The position numbers and the translations under genes were made by a program. The notes beneath the pieces were generated by a model that saw nothing but the letters and a program-made list of their open reading frames with translations, made no database searches and had not been told where the DNA came from. Positions 17,996-25,907 of a stretch of DNA of 64,000 bases are shown piece by piece (position 1 is the stretch's first letter; the number at the start of each line of letters is the position of its first letter). Source of the DNA: Bremerella alba (GTDB taxonomy: Bacteria > Planctomycetota > Planctomycetia > Pirellulales > Pirellulaceae); assembly GCF_013618625.1 (NCBI RefSeq), contig NZ_JABRWO010000006.1, positions 310,001-374,000 on the forward strand. The letters run 5' to 3'.

Positions 17996-18346
17996 ATGTG
18001 GGCCCGAGTCGTTGAATTCATGCTTGGCTGCTGGTTACTGTGCAGCCCATTTATCTTCCGAGCGAATGACCGAGCAGGCGTCGATTCGCTGGTCGATTTT
18101 GGATTGGGCGGGTTGGTCATCCTGCTTGCCACATTGGCATTTTGGGAACCAACTCGTTATGCCCACTTGGTAACACTTGTAGGATCGCTATTTATGATCC
18201 TGGTCCCTCGGTTTACCCTATCTCCCGAGATCCCCCCAGCGGGGCAGAATTTTATGATGGTCGGACTACTACTGTTGATGTTTGCGATGGTGCCTAATCA
18301 GGCATTTACGACACCGAGAGCGTGGCAAAGCAGTCTGGAGAGATGA
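17996..18346 (+). CDS. SPW-repeat-type small membrane protein
   Basis: 116 residues with four predicted membrane helices. It starts W-A-R-V-V-E-F-M-L-G-C-W-L-L-C-S-P-F, matching the SPW pattern (helix ending in S-P-W or S-P-F) found in small bacterial membrane proteins. It begins two bases after the VKOR stop, so it belongs to the epimerase-VKOR-SPW operon. Function unknown; the constant company of a VKOR suggests a membrane redox or envelope role. Confidence 0.75.
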   Translation: MWARVVEFMLGCWLLCSPFIFRANDRAGVDSLVDFGLGGLVILLATLAFWEPTRYAHLVTLVGSLFMILVPRFTLSPEIPPAGQNFMMVGLLLLMFAMVPNQAFTTPRAWQSSLER

Positions 18347-18413
18347 TTACCGCGTGATAGGTCGTTAAGCGATCAATGCCCACCCAGTCTTAAGACCTTA
18401 GTTCATAAAGAAA

Positions 18414-18432
18414 GCCATCCGCAATGGATGGC
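18414..18432 (-). terminator. Intrinsic terminator of the small minus-strand gene
   Basis: GCCATCC (18414-18420) pairs with GGATGGC (18426-18432) around a GCAAT loop. On the minus strand it is followed by a T-rich run (complement of AATAAAGAAA-like bases just left). It lies 24 bases after the stop of the small gene at 18456-18665, supporting that gene as real. Confidence 0.65.
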
Positions 18433-18455
18433 CGATCGGGGTTCTAGAAGCTGAA

Positions 18456-18665
18456 CTAGCTGGCGGCTACTGCTTTAAGAAACGTGTTCATATTGATTGT
18501 GTTGAGCAGGAGCCCCACTTGTTTCATTTCGGCCAATTGCTTGCGACGAGCCCGCTCTTTAGTACTCCAAGAGCGTCGTACTTCGCGACATGCTTCGGCG
18601 AGCGAGCGATTGGTAAGACGTTGTTCTTCGGTCGATGGCGATTCAGGGCAGACTAGCGAGCTCAT
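18456..18665 (-). CDS. Small hypothetical protein, 69 residues
   Basis: Not recognised. A short soluble protein rich in Arg, Glu and Lys, with a central helix-like part (R-S-L-A-E-A-C-R-E-V-R-R-S-W-S) followed by E-R-A-R-R-K-Q-L-A-E-M-K. The ATG at 18665 is preceded by an ACGGAG ribosome site about eight bases upstream, and an intrinsic terminator follows the stop, which together favour a true gene. Basic composition could suit nucleic-acid binding, but no domain is recognised. Confidence 0.6.
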   Translation of the reverse strand: MSSLVCPESPSTEEQRLTNRSLAEACREVRRSWSTKERARRKQLAEMKQVGLLLNTINMNTFLKAVAAS

Positions 18666-18858
18666 ATGTCTAAACTCCGTTTTGAAGAAAGCGATGTGGT
18701 TTTCCCAGAGAATTGCAATTGCCGTACCAATTGGACGTAATTATCTCAGAAATTGCTCGCCAATCTGGTTAAAGGCATGACCTTTGCGGCTCGTTAGATA
18801 ATGAAATAAGCGTGATTCTCACGTATTATTCCGCTAAAATTCGGTAGGAGGGTAATCC

Positions 18859-19371
18859 ATGTCCAGACACTGCATCGTCGCGATTTACGACGACTTTACG
18901 GCAGCTCAAGAGGCCGTCAACAAGCTCGATGAGAGCAAGTTTCCTTCGGAGCAAGTCTCGTTGGTGGCAAACAGCGTTCATCAAGATCTTTCGTCGACCA
19001 ACAACCTCCAATATGGGGACGAGTCGGATAAAGACGCCGTTCTCGGCGCTGGCGTGGGTGGTTTGCTAGGTTTCTTTATGGCAGCCCCACTTCTGACGAT
19101 CCCAGGCTTTGGACTGATGTTGATTGCAGGCCCAATTACCGTGGGGCTCACCGGTGCAATCGTGGGTGGGTTTCTGGGTTCCATGATCGGCTGGGGGGTC
19201 CACGAAGACCACGTCTCCCAGTACGAGGATGAAGTGCGTCAGGGGGCTTTCCTCGTCGTTGCCAATGGTGATCCGTTCGAGGTCGACTTTGCGAAACAAC
19301 TGCTTGATCAAACGGATGCGAGATCTATCGTATCGCACGTTCGAGAAAGTGCTGATAGCGTCGAGCCGTGA
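18859..19371 (+). CDS. YflT-like general stress protein (17M-like) with a membrane segment
   Basis: 170 residues. The N-terminal part (about 1-50) reads like the YflT/general stress protein 17M ferredoxin-like fold (I-V-A-I-Y-D-D-F-T-A-A-Q-E-A-V). A Gly-rich hydrophobic hairpin occupies about residues 63-115. A C-terminal segment repeats the alpha/beta fold (G-A-F-L-V-V-A-N). This layout is common in DUF1269/YflT-like proteins of stress regulons. Single gene with an AGGAGGG ribosome site. Precise role unknown. Confidence 0.72.
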   Translation: MSRHCIVAIYDDFTAAQEAVNKLDESKFPSEQVSLVANSVHQDLSSTNNLQYGDESDKDAVLGAGVGGLLGFFMAAPLLTIPGFGLMLIAGPITVGLTGAIVGGFLGSMIGWGVHEDHVSQYEDEVRQGAFLVVANGDPFEVDFAKQLLDQTDARSIVSHVRESADSVEP

Positions 19372-19390
19372 TGCTATAGCGCATTAAAAA

Positions 19391-19411
19391 AGCCGGTGAA
19401 TATCACCGGCT
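19391..19411 (-). terminator. Bidirectional terminator between the YflT-like gene and sucB
   Basis: AGCCGGTGA (19391-19399) and TCACCGGCT (19403-19411) form a perfect 9-bp stem with an ATA loop. On the minus strand it is followed by six T residues, making a strong terminator for sucAB. On the plus strand the tail is CCTTAAATC, weaker. Confidence 0.85.
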
Positions 19412-19436
19412 CCTTAAATCTCTTTACATCGTGCGA

Positions 19437-20657
19437 TCAGGCTTCAATCAGCATTCGCGATGGTTCCTCGATTGCATCTTTGATGCGTCGTAGGAAAGTG
19501 ACTGCCTCGCGACCATCCACAATCCGGTGATCGTAAGTTAACGCCAAGTACATCATTGGGCGAATCACAACCTGACCATTCACGGCCACCGGGCGTTCTT
19601 CAATCGCATGCATACCGAGCACACCACTTTGAGGTGGATTGACGATCGGTGTCGAGAGCATCGATCCGTACACACCACCATTGCTGATAGTGAAGGTACC
19701 GCCCGATAGCTCTTGCGGCTTCAACTGGTTGCTTTTGGCACGACCTGCGAATTCTTGGATCGACTGTTCGATCTCAGCAAAGCTCATTCGTTCCGCGAAC
19801 TTAAGCACTGGAACCACCAAGCCCTTACCCGATCCAACGGCGATACCGATATGGAAGTAATTGCGATAGACGATATTAGTCTCGTCGCGAATTTCGGCAT
19901 TCAGTTCCGGGTGCGCTTTCAAGGCGTCGATCAACGCTTTGGTGAAGAACGACATGAAGCCGAGCTTGACGCCGTAGCGTTTCTGGAAAGACTCGCCATG
20001 ACGTTTTCGCAAATCCATCACGTACGACATATCAACCTGGTTGAATGTCGTCAGCAGAGCTGCTTTCTGCTGGGCTTCGACCAGCTTTGTAGCGATACGG
20101 CGACGAATGAGGCTCATCGGAATGACCTCTTCCATCTCCGACTCATTTCGATTACCAACATCGGAACTGGGGCGGCTGGAGATCGAGTTAACGTATTTCT
20201 CGACGTCCTCGCGGCGAACAGTCTTGCCCGCTGGCGAAACGTCCGAAGCCGAGAGGCCGTGTTTCAGCAGTTCTCGACGTCCTGACGGTGTCGCTTGGCT
20301 ATCTTCATCGCTCGACGAGGACTTCGCGTTACCGTCTTTTGGAGAATCTGTCGGGGCTTCGGCCTTTGGCTGCGCGGCTTTCTTTTCTTTCTTGGCCGAC
20401 TTTGCAGCTGGTTTGCCGGAACCTTTTTCAAAGAGCGCGATCACTTCGCCAACCGAAACGATCTCGCCCTCTTGTTTCAAAATCTTCTGGAGCGTGCAAT
20501 CGGCCGGAGCAGCGAGATCCATGGAAGCCTTATCGGTTTCCAATTCGACAACGTCTTCGTCTTCTGAAACGTTGTCCCCTTCGCTCTTCAGCCACTTTAG
20601 GATCTGCACTTCCTGAATCGACTCGCCCGATTCAGGTACTTTCAATTCGATGGTCAT
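19437..20657 (-). CDS. sucB: Dihydrolipoamide succinyltransferase (E2 of 2-oxoglutarate dehydrogenase)
   Basis: TCA-cycle enzyme that moves the succinyl group from lipoamide to CoA. 406 residues. An N-terminal lipoyl domain has its Lys at residue 43 (E-T-D-K-A-S). An Ala/Lys/Pro-rich linker follows (about 85-125), then an E3-binding domain (about 127-155, with the [11 protein letters not shown] segment) and the catalytic domain ending with D-H-R-I-V-D-G, whose His and Asp are catalytic. It lies 18 bases after sucA in one operon. The E3 (lpd) gene is not in the window. Confidence 0.95.
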   Translation of the reverse strand: MTIELKVPESGESIQEVQILKWLKSEGDNVSEDEDVVELETDKASMDLAAPADCTLQKILKQEGEIVSVGEVIALFEKGSGKPAAKSAKKEKKAAQPKAEAPTDSPKDGNAKSSSSDEDSQATPSGRRELLKHGLSASDVSPAGKTVRREDVEKYVNSISSRPSSDVGNRNESEMEEVIPMSLIRRRIATKLVEAQQKAALLTTFNQVDMSYVMDLRKRHGESFQKRYGVKLGFMSFFTKALIDALKAHPELNAEIRDETNIVYRNYFHIGIAVGSGKGLVVPVLKFAERMSFAEIEQSIQEFAGRAKSNQLKPQELSGGTFTISNGGVYGSMLSTPIVNPPQSGVLGMHAIEERPVAVNGQVVIRPMMYLALTYDHRIVDGREAVTFLRRIKDAIEEPSRMLIEA

Positions 20658-20675
20658 CTTCCGCAGCTGTCCTTT

Positions 20676-23552
20676 CTAGGTATCGTTAAAGGCTCGTTCG
20701 AGTAGTTGTTGCTGCTCGAATTCATGAGCCGCTTTGGATCCGGTTGCCGGGCTGGAAGATGTTTCCCGGGCGATGACCGAAAGAGGGAATCGCTCGAACA
20801 TACGATGCCCGTATCGTAGTTTCCAGTAAGGCCACACGCCCATATTGTCAGGTTCTTCCTGGACCCAATACAAGGGGACGCCGTCTTCATATTGATCGAG
20901 GACAGCCTGAACCGTGTGATTCTTCAGCGGATAAGGTTGCTCAACGCGAATAATCGCTACATCGTGACGTTGATGTTCTTCGCGATAGTGAGCCAGATCG
21001 TAGTAGACCTTGCCGCTACACATAATCACTCGCGACGTCTTTTCGGGGTTCTCGCGGTTGTCTTTGATGATCCGCTCGAACTTGTTGCTGGCCAGTTCCT
21101 CAAGCGAAGATACGGCCGCCGGATGACGCAATAGACTCTTAGGGGTAAACAAGATTAACGGCTTCTTCCACGATCGCTTCATTTGTCGGCGAAGAACGTG
21201 GAAGTACTGGGCTGGCGTAGTCGGAATGGCAACTTGAATGTTATCTTCCGCGGCCAACCATAGAAAACGTTCCAAGCGGGCACTTGAGTGCTCTGGCCCC
21301 TGGCCTTCGTAGCCGTGCGGCAACAGTAGCACGAGACCACTCAAACGACGCCACTTGTCTTCCGCACTGGCCATGAACTGGTCGATGATAACCTGGGCGG
21401 CATTACTAAAGTCGCCGAACTGTGCTTCCCAGGCCACCAGGGCCGTGGGATAGTCCAAGCTATACCCGAAGTCGAAGCCCAATACGCCAGCTTCGCTGAG
21501 CGGGCTGTTGACGATCTCGACGGGGGCCTGCTTGGGCGACAGATTCGAGAAGATGTTGTGTTCGTGGCCGTCGTTGGTATCGTGCAACACCGAATGGCGT
21601 TGATTAAATGTACCACGCTGACAGTCCTGGCCGGAAAGCCGAATGCGATGCCCTTCCATCGAAAGAGTCGCAAATGCCAAAGCTTCCGCAGAAGACCAGT
21701 CCAACAAACGTTCGCCGTTGGCCATCTCTTTGCGTTGTTCAGCGATCCGGCTTAGCTTGCGGTTGCGGTGAAAGTCCTCCGGCACAGTAGCCAACATCCG
21801 TAGAATCTCAGCCGAGCGATCGACCGGAATCTGCGTCTCGGGGCACTCGTCGGCTGGATCATGCTCTGGGTCTTCCGCCGTGGGCTCTAGGCCGCCGTCG
21901 AATTCTTCCCAGACACCTTCAGGACGACGCAAGGAACGTTCCTTCATCTCTTGGGCGATGTCATATTCGCCCTTGAGGAACTCCTGGTACTTGTCCGACA
22001 TCTCGTTGGCTTCTTCGACCGAAATCCGATCTTGCTCAACCAGTCGATCAAGGTAGCTTTCACGAATGGGCGCTTGCTTGTCGATCGCCTTGTACATCAT
22101 CGGCTGGGTGAAGCTAGGTTCGTCCGCTTCGTTATGACCAAGACGTCGGTAGCAAACCAAGTCGATAATGACATCACGCTGGAACTTCTCACGGAAGTCC
22201 ATCGCCATCGAAACCACATCAGCCACGGCTTCGGGGTCGTCGGCATTGACGTGGAAAATGGGAATCTGCAGCATGCAAGCGATGTCGGTACAGTACCGTG
22301 TGCTGCGCGATTGATCGACGGAAGTCGTGAAGCCGATCTGATTATTGACAATAATATGGACCGTTCCACCGACCTTGTAACCATCTAACTGGCTCAAGTT
22401 AAGCGTTTCCTGGACGATCCCTTCGCCGATAAAGGCCGCGTCGCCGTGAATCAGCACGGCCATCCCTTTGCGGCGATTGATATCCCCGGTTCGGTCTTGT
22501 TTCGCTCGCAGACGTCCCAGCACCACCGTGTTGATAAACTCTAAGTGGCTCGGATTGAACGAGAGAGACAGATGGACTTCAGCTCCGGAAGTCGTCACTT
22601 TATCGACGCTATTGCCCAGGTGATATTTGACGTCGCCACCACCAATGAACTGGTGGAAATCGACATCGTTGAACTGAGCAAACAGTTCTCGCGGGGGTTG
22701 CCCGATGATGTTCGTGAGCACGTTCAAGCGGCCCCGGTGGGGCATCCCCAGCACCACTTCCCGAACGTTGTTGGAAGCCGCTCGGTCCACCAACAAGTCG
22801 AGCATCGGAATGAGCATTTCCGAGCCAAACAGCGAGAACGTCTTGGCCCCGACGTACTTTTTACGAACGAATTCCTCGAAAACGGTCGCTTCGGTCAGAC
22901 GCTGCAAGATTAACTTCTGAACGGTGTTGGGCAGCTCTTTGATGTGCGATTGCCGCTCGATGCGATCAATCAGCCACTGCTGGACGTTCAGTTCGTCGAT
23001 GTGAGTGAACTGATAACCGATGTGATTGCAATACAGGCCATCCAACCGCTGAACGAGTTCTCGCAACGGAATCTGGTCGATTTGCTCTCCGCACGTATAG
23101 TAGACTCGTTCATCGAGATCCGACTTCGTCAGACCGAATGATTCGAGGGAAAGAGGCGTTCGTACCTGCTTATTAAGCTTGAGCGGATCGAGCTGGGCGT
23201 TGTAGTGCCCACGCGTGCGATAGCCGGTTACCAGCTGGTCGGCGCGATATTGCACCTTTTGGAGCTTGATGTTGCCTCCGACTCCACTAACCGGGCCTCC
23301 GGAATCTCCCCCGGATTCGCGGAAAATGCTGCGAGGCTGAAACGAAGGTGCACGGCCTCCCAACTCATTGGCAGATATTCCATTCTCTGCCGCCTGCTTG
23401 TCGAAGAAGTCCCGCCAGTTTTCGGGGACACCGTTCGGGTCGTCCTGATACTTTGACAGCAATTGCTCGACATAACTAGCGTTGTAGCACGCTAGGTCGA
23501 GCTCTTCTGCCGACTCCGCTTGGGACTGCCTTGGGGAACTATCTGAGATCAT
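20676..23552 (-). CDS. sucA: 2-oxoglutarate dehydrogenase E1 component
   Basis: Thiamine-diphosphate-dependent decarboxylase of the TCA cycle. 958 residues, the normal length. The N-terminus has the small E2-binding helix (Y-V-E-Q-L-L-S-K-Y-Q then N-W-R-D-F-F). Visible signatures are M-P-H-R-G-R-L-N-V-L, F-N-P-S-H-L-E, the ThDP site G-D-A-A-F-I-G-E-G with N-N-Q-I-G-F-T-T, and L-P-H-G-Y-E-G-Q-G-P-E-H-S-S-A-R in the C-terminal part. First gene of sucAB. Start ATG 23552 follows a GAGG site. Confidence 0.96.
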   Translation of the reverse strand: MISDSSPRQSQAESAEELDLACYNASYVEQLLSKYQDDPNGVPENWRDFFDKQAAENGISANELGGRAPSFQPRSIFRESGGDSGGPVSGVGGNIKLQKVQYRADQLVTGYRTRGHYNAQLDPLKLNKQVRTPLSLESFGLTKSDLDERVYYTCGEQIDQIPLRELVQRLDGLYCNHIGYQFTHIDELNVQQWLIDRIERQSHIKELPNTVQKLILQRLTEATVFEEFVRKKYVGAKTFSLFGSEMLIPMLDLLVDRAASNNVREVVLGMPHRGRLNVLTNIIGQPPRELFAQFNDVDFHQFIGGGDVKYHLGNSVDKVTTSGAEVHLSLSFNPSHLEFINTVVLGRLRAKQDRTGDINRRKGMAVLIHGDAAFIGEGIVQETLNLSQLDGYKVGGTVHIIVNNQIGFTTSVDQSRSTRYCTDIACMLQIPIFHVNADDPEAVADVVSMAMDFREKFQRDVIIDLVCYRRLGHNEADEPSFTQPMMYKAIDKQAPIRESYLDRLVEQDRISVEEANEMSDKYQEFLKGEYDIAQEMKERSLRRPEGVWEEFDGGLEPTAEDPEHDPADECPETQIPVDRSAEILRMLATVPEDFHRNRKLSRIAEQRKEMANGERLLDWSSAEALAFATLSMEGHRIRLSGQDCQRGTFNQRHSVLHDTNDGHEHNIFSNLSPKQAPVEIVNSPLSEAGVLGFDFGYSLDYPTALVAWEAQFGDFSNAAQVIIDQFMASAEDKWRRLSGLVLLLPHGYEGQGPEHSSARLERFLWLAAEDNIQVAIPTTPAQYFHVLRRQMKRSWKKPLILFTPKSLLRHPAAVSSLEELASNKFERIIKDNRENPEKTSRVIMCSGKVYYDLAHYREEHQRHDVAIIRVEQPYPLKNHTVQAVLDQYEDGVPLYWVQEEPDNMGVWPYWKLRYGHRMFERFPLSVIARETSSSPATGSKAAHEFEQQQLLERAFNDT

Positions 23553-24324
23553 TTTTCGCGATGCCTCTTGAACTTCTAGTTTTACGCGATTCTTCCACGG
23601 AGCATAGGTAGCCTAAGGTCTGCACACCCTGACAATTCAAAGATTTTCGCATCTTTTAGGATTCGAAAATGCTTATATCGAACCATGCCTGTTCCTGCCG
23701 GTTTCGGGACATGCAAAAGCTTGGCTTGAGCTGAAAGGTCCTGCCAGAAGTTGCCATGGAGGGATTCATCTTGGGGTACCCCGCATCCTTTATCGGGGAG
23801 CCTGACCGCTATGTGATGAAAGGAGGGACCTAATTAGTATTCGAGAATGCGAAATCCATCTATTAGGATTTCTGCCGCAATAAAAACGCATTAGCGTACA
23901 ACGTGCCAACCTAATCGTCTATTTCAAATTTACCGGTTGGGTAAATTTTGCTCAAAATGAAGATTGCGATGGCTATTTTATGTACCTTGAAAGGCAACTC
24001 ACAGGAGTTTTTCGACCAGTTCGATGGGAAGTCGAAAGCACTACACCACTTGTTTCGGCTTATCGTCGTAAACTGTATCGCAATTCTAACACCTTGCAAC
24101 GAGAGTCAACGCTGGATGCATACTCTTAAAAGAGCAAAGTGTTGACCGGACTGACACGGTCGTAGCTGGGGTTAAATCTAGTCCTGTCGTACGGAAAGCG
24201 GGAAGTCTTGGATTTAATGTTTTTTACTTGCCGAATTTGAGGCAATGGACTAAAAACAAGAGAATATCGCGGGATAGTCGATGCGAATCGCGTTCCACCC
24301 ATTTGAAGTAATATAACAAGCGTA
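23553..24324. other. 772-base divergent non-coding region between sucA and the LacI-type gene
   Basis: No gene could be supported. It must contain the sucAB promoter and leader (leftward) and the regulator promoter (rightward). A hairpin ACCCCG/CGGGGA-like structure lies near 23778, followed by an AAAGGAGGGACC sequence at 23818 with no sensible open frame behind it. An imperfect repeat TTGCC/GGCAA is at about 24228-24245. The length would allow a small RNA, but none is recognised. Confidence 0.4.
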
Positions 24325-25374
24325 ATGACGATGGCCAAGAAGACTGCACGAACTGCTGTCCGCATGAAAGATGTCGCTGAAGTGGCAGGCGTTTCGCGCA
24401 TGGCCGCTTCGGCTGTGCTGATGGGGACCGGCAACGGACGAATTCGTGTTTCGGAAGAAACCGCCGAAGTCATCCGAAAAGCAGCCGTAGATTTGGGGTA
24501 TCGACCCAATATCGCTGCTCAGCAGTTGGCCGGCAAAAAAAGCAACGTGGTCGCACTGGTCGTTCGGGAAACTCGTAACTTCTTAACGCAAAAAGTCACA
24601 GCCGAACTGCAACGCGAAGCGGAAGAGCTAGGGCTTCGCCTGCTATCGGTGGGGTCGTACCCCAAACTAGACGGGCTGAAACGGGTCGTTCAAGACCTCG
24701 ACGCCGGTTGGGTCGACGGCGTCATGTACCTCGCCTACGAAAATGAAGAGCAGTGGGACGAAGTTGGTAAGCTATTCGAGTCTCGGCAAAACGTGCTTAC
24801 GGTCCTCGAGAATCCTGGGGGGAAAGGAACTTGCCGCGTGATTAGCGATGTGCGTAGCGGCGCCATGGAAACGATCGATCACCTAGTCTCAACAGGCCGT
24901 AAGAAGGTCGCTCTGCTCACGGAGCAACGCAAATCGCCATCGATTCTCGATCGGATCGTTGGTTATCGAGAGGCACTTGCCAAGCATGACAAGGAACTAT
25001 GCGAAGACCAGATTGTCGTCGATACGCAGGGGTGGCTGGTCAACGATCCGACGACCTATCCTCGATTCGACAAGATTTGTCGTCACTTAGTCGAAGACAT
25101 CGGCGCGGATGCGATTCTATGTGATACCGACTTCAATTCGGTCGCTGTATGCCGGTCATTACGTCGTCTTGACCTTTCTGTCCCTGATAAGGTAGCTGTC
25201 ATCGGTTGGCATGACCTTCAATTTTCCTCGTTGCTTGATCCACCTTTGACCACAGTTGCTCACGATTTGCCTGCCCTGCTCAAGGCGGCCGTGAGTGTTA
25301 TTCAATCGGAAAGCGATGAAAAGCCATCTGAGATCCTCGTTCCGACCAAGCTAAGAATTCGCCATACTTCCTGA
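24325..25374 (+). CDS. LacI-family transcriptional regulator
   Basis: 349 residues. The N-terminal helix-turn-helix reads M-K-D-V-A-E-V-A-G-V-S-R-M-A-A-S, followed by the hinge (Y-R-P-N-I-A-A-Q-Q-L-A) and a periplasmic-binding-protein-like effector domain. The start can be ATG 24325 or 24331. Members usually respond to sugars or nucleosides, but the ligand is not evident and no sugar catabolic genes adjoin it. The second recognition helix carries M-A-A-S-A-V-L-M-G-T-G-N-G-R, longer than the common N-G. Single gene with its own promoter region. Confidence 0.88.
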   Translation: MTMAKKTARTAVRMKDVAEVAGVSRMAASAVLMGTGNGRIRVSEETAEVIRKAAVDLGYRPNIAAQQLAGKKSNVVALVVRETRNFLTQKVTAELQREAEELGLRLLSVGSYPKLDGLKRVVQDLDAGWVDGVMYLAYENEEQWDEVGKLFESRQNVLTVLENPGGKGTCRVISDVRSGAMETIDHLVSTGRKKVALLTEQRKSPSILDRIVGYREALAKHDKELCEDQIVVDTQGWLVNDPTTYPRFDKICRHLVEDIGADAILCDTDFNSVAVCRSLRRLDLSVPDKVAVIGWHDLQFSSLLDPPLTTVAHDLPALLKAAVSVIQSESDEKPSEILVPTKLRIRHTS

Positions 25375-25404
25375 CGTCAACGCTTCAAGTTGTTGGACAC
25401 TTGG

Positions 25405-25848
25405 TTAATCGGTGGAAACGGCAGCAGCTTCTCGCCAGAGGAGGAAGTAAGTTCCGTGGTCGCTAGTGCCTGTTTCAAGCTTCTTCCAACCGCGGCGACG
25501 ATAAAATTGGATCGCTCGATGGTTGGTTGCCAGGCACTTGAGTTTCCAGGGGAACGACAACCACGGGGCAAGTGATTCAAGCAATTGGGTACCAACCCCC
25601 TGCCCTTGATAGTCAGGATCCACAAACAAACAGTGGATAAAAGATTCTGGCTCCCAAACGGAAACTGCTCCGATCAGTTGGTCTGATTCTGAGACCGCCA
25701 CAAATACGCGTTCCCCCTCACTTGTCTTCGCAAAGTCTGACTCTTTGTCTGAACCTGGGGGAAGCCAGTCTGCGCTACGGACGAAACGCTCGAATAGCGT
25801 TTGTAGTTTGTTCAAATCTGATGGCTGGGACGGGCGAATGGTGACCAT
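25405..25848 (-). CDS. GNAT-family N-acetyltransferase
   Basis: 147 residues, the usual single GNAT domain. It starts V-T-I-R-P-S-Q-P-S-D and has the acetyl-CoA-binding motif A as F-V-D-P-D-Y-Q-G-Q-G-V-G-T-Q-L-L. The later C-L-A-T-N-H-R-A-I-Q-F-Y-R-R-R-G-W-K segment is typical of the subgroup acting on small molecules or protein N-termini. Substrate unknown. It stands between the convergent LacI-type gene and the RND operon; 59 bases separate it from the RND permease stop, so it may have its own promoter or read through. Confidence 0.87.
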   Translation of the reverse strand: MVTIRPSQPSDLNKLQTLFERFVRSADWLPPGSDKESDFAKTSEGERVFVAVSESDQLIGAVSVWEPESFIHCLFVDPDYQGQGVGTQLLESLAPWLSFPWKLKCLATNHRAIQFYRRRGWKKLETGTSDHGTYFLLWREAAAVSTD

Positions 25849-25907
25849 ACCTTCCCAGAGACCGAAGCTTCTGACTAGGTTCGGTCGTCCTTCGTCAAGA
25901 TTTGGAA

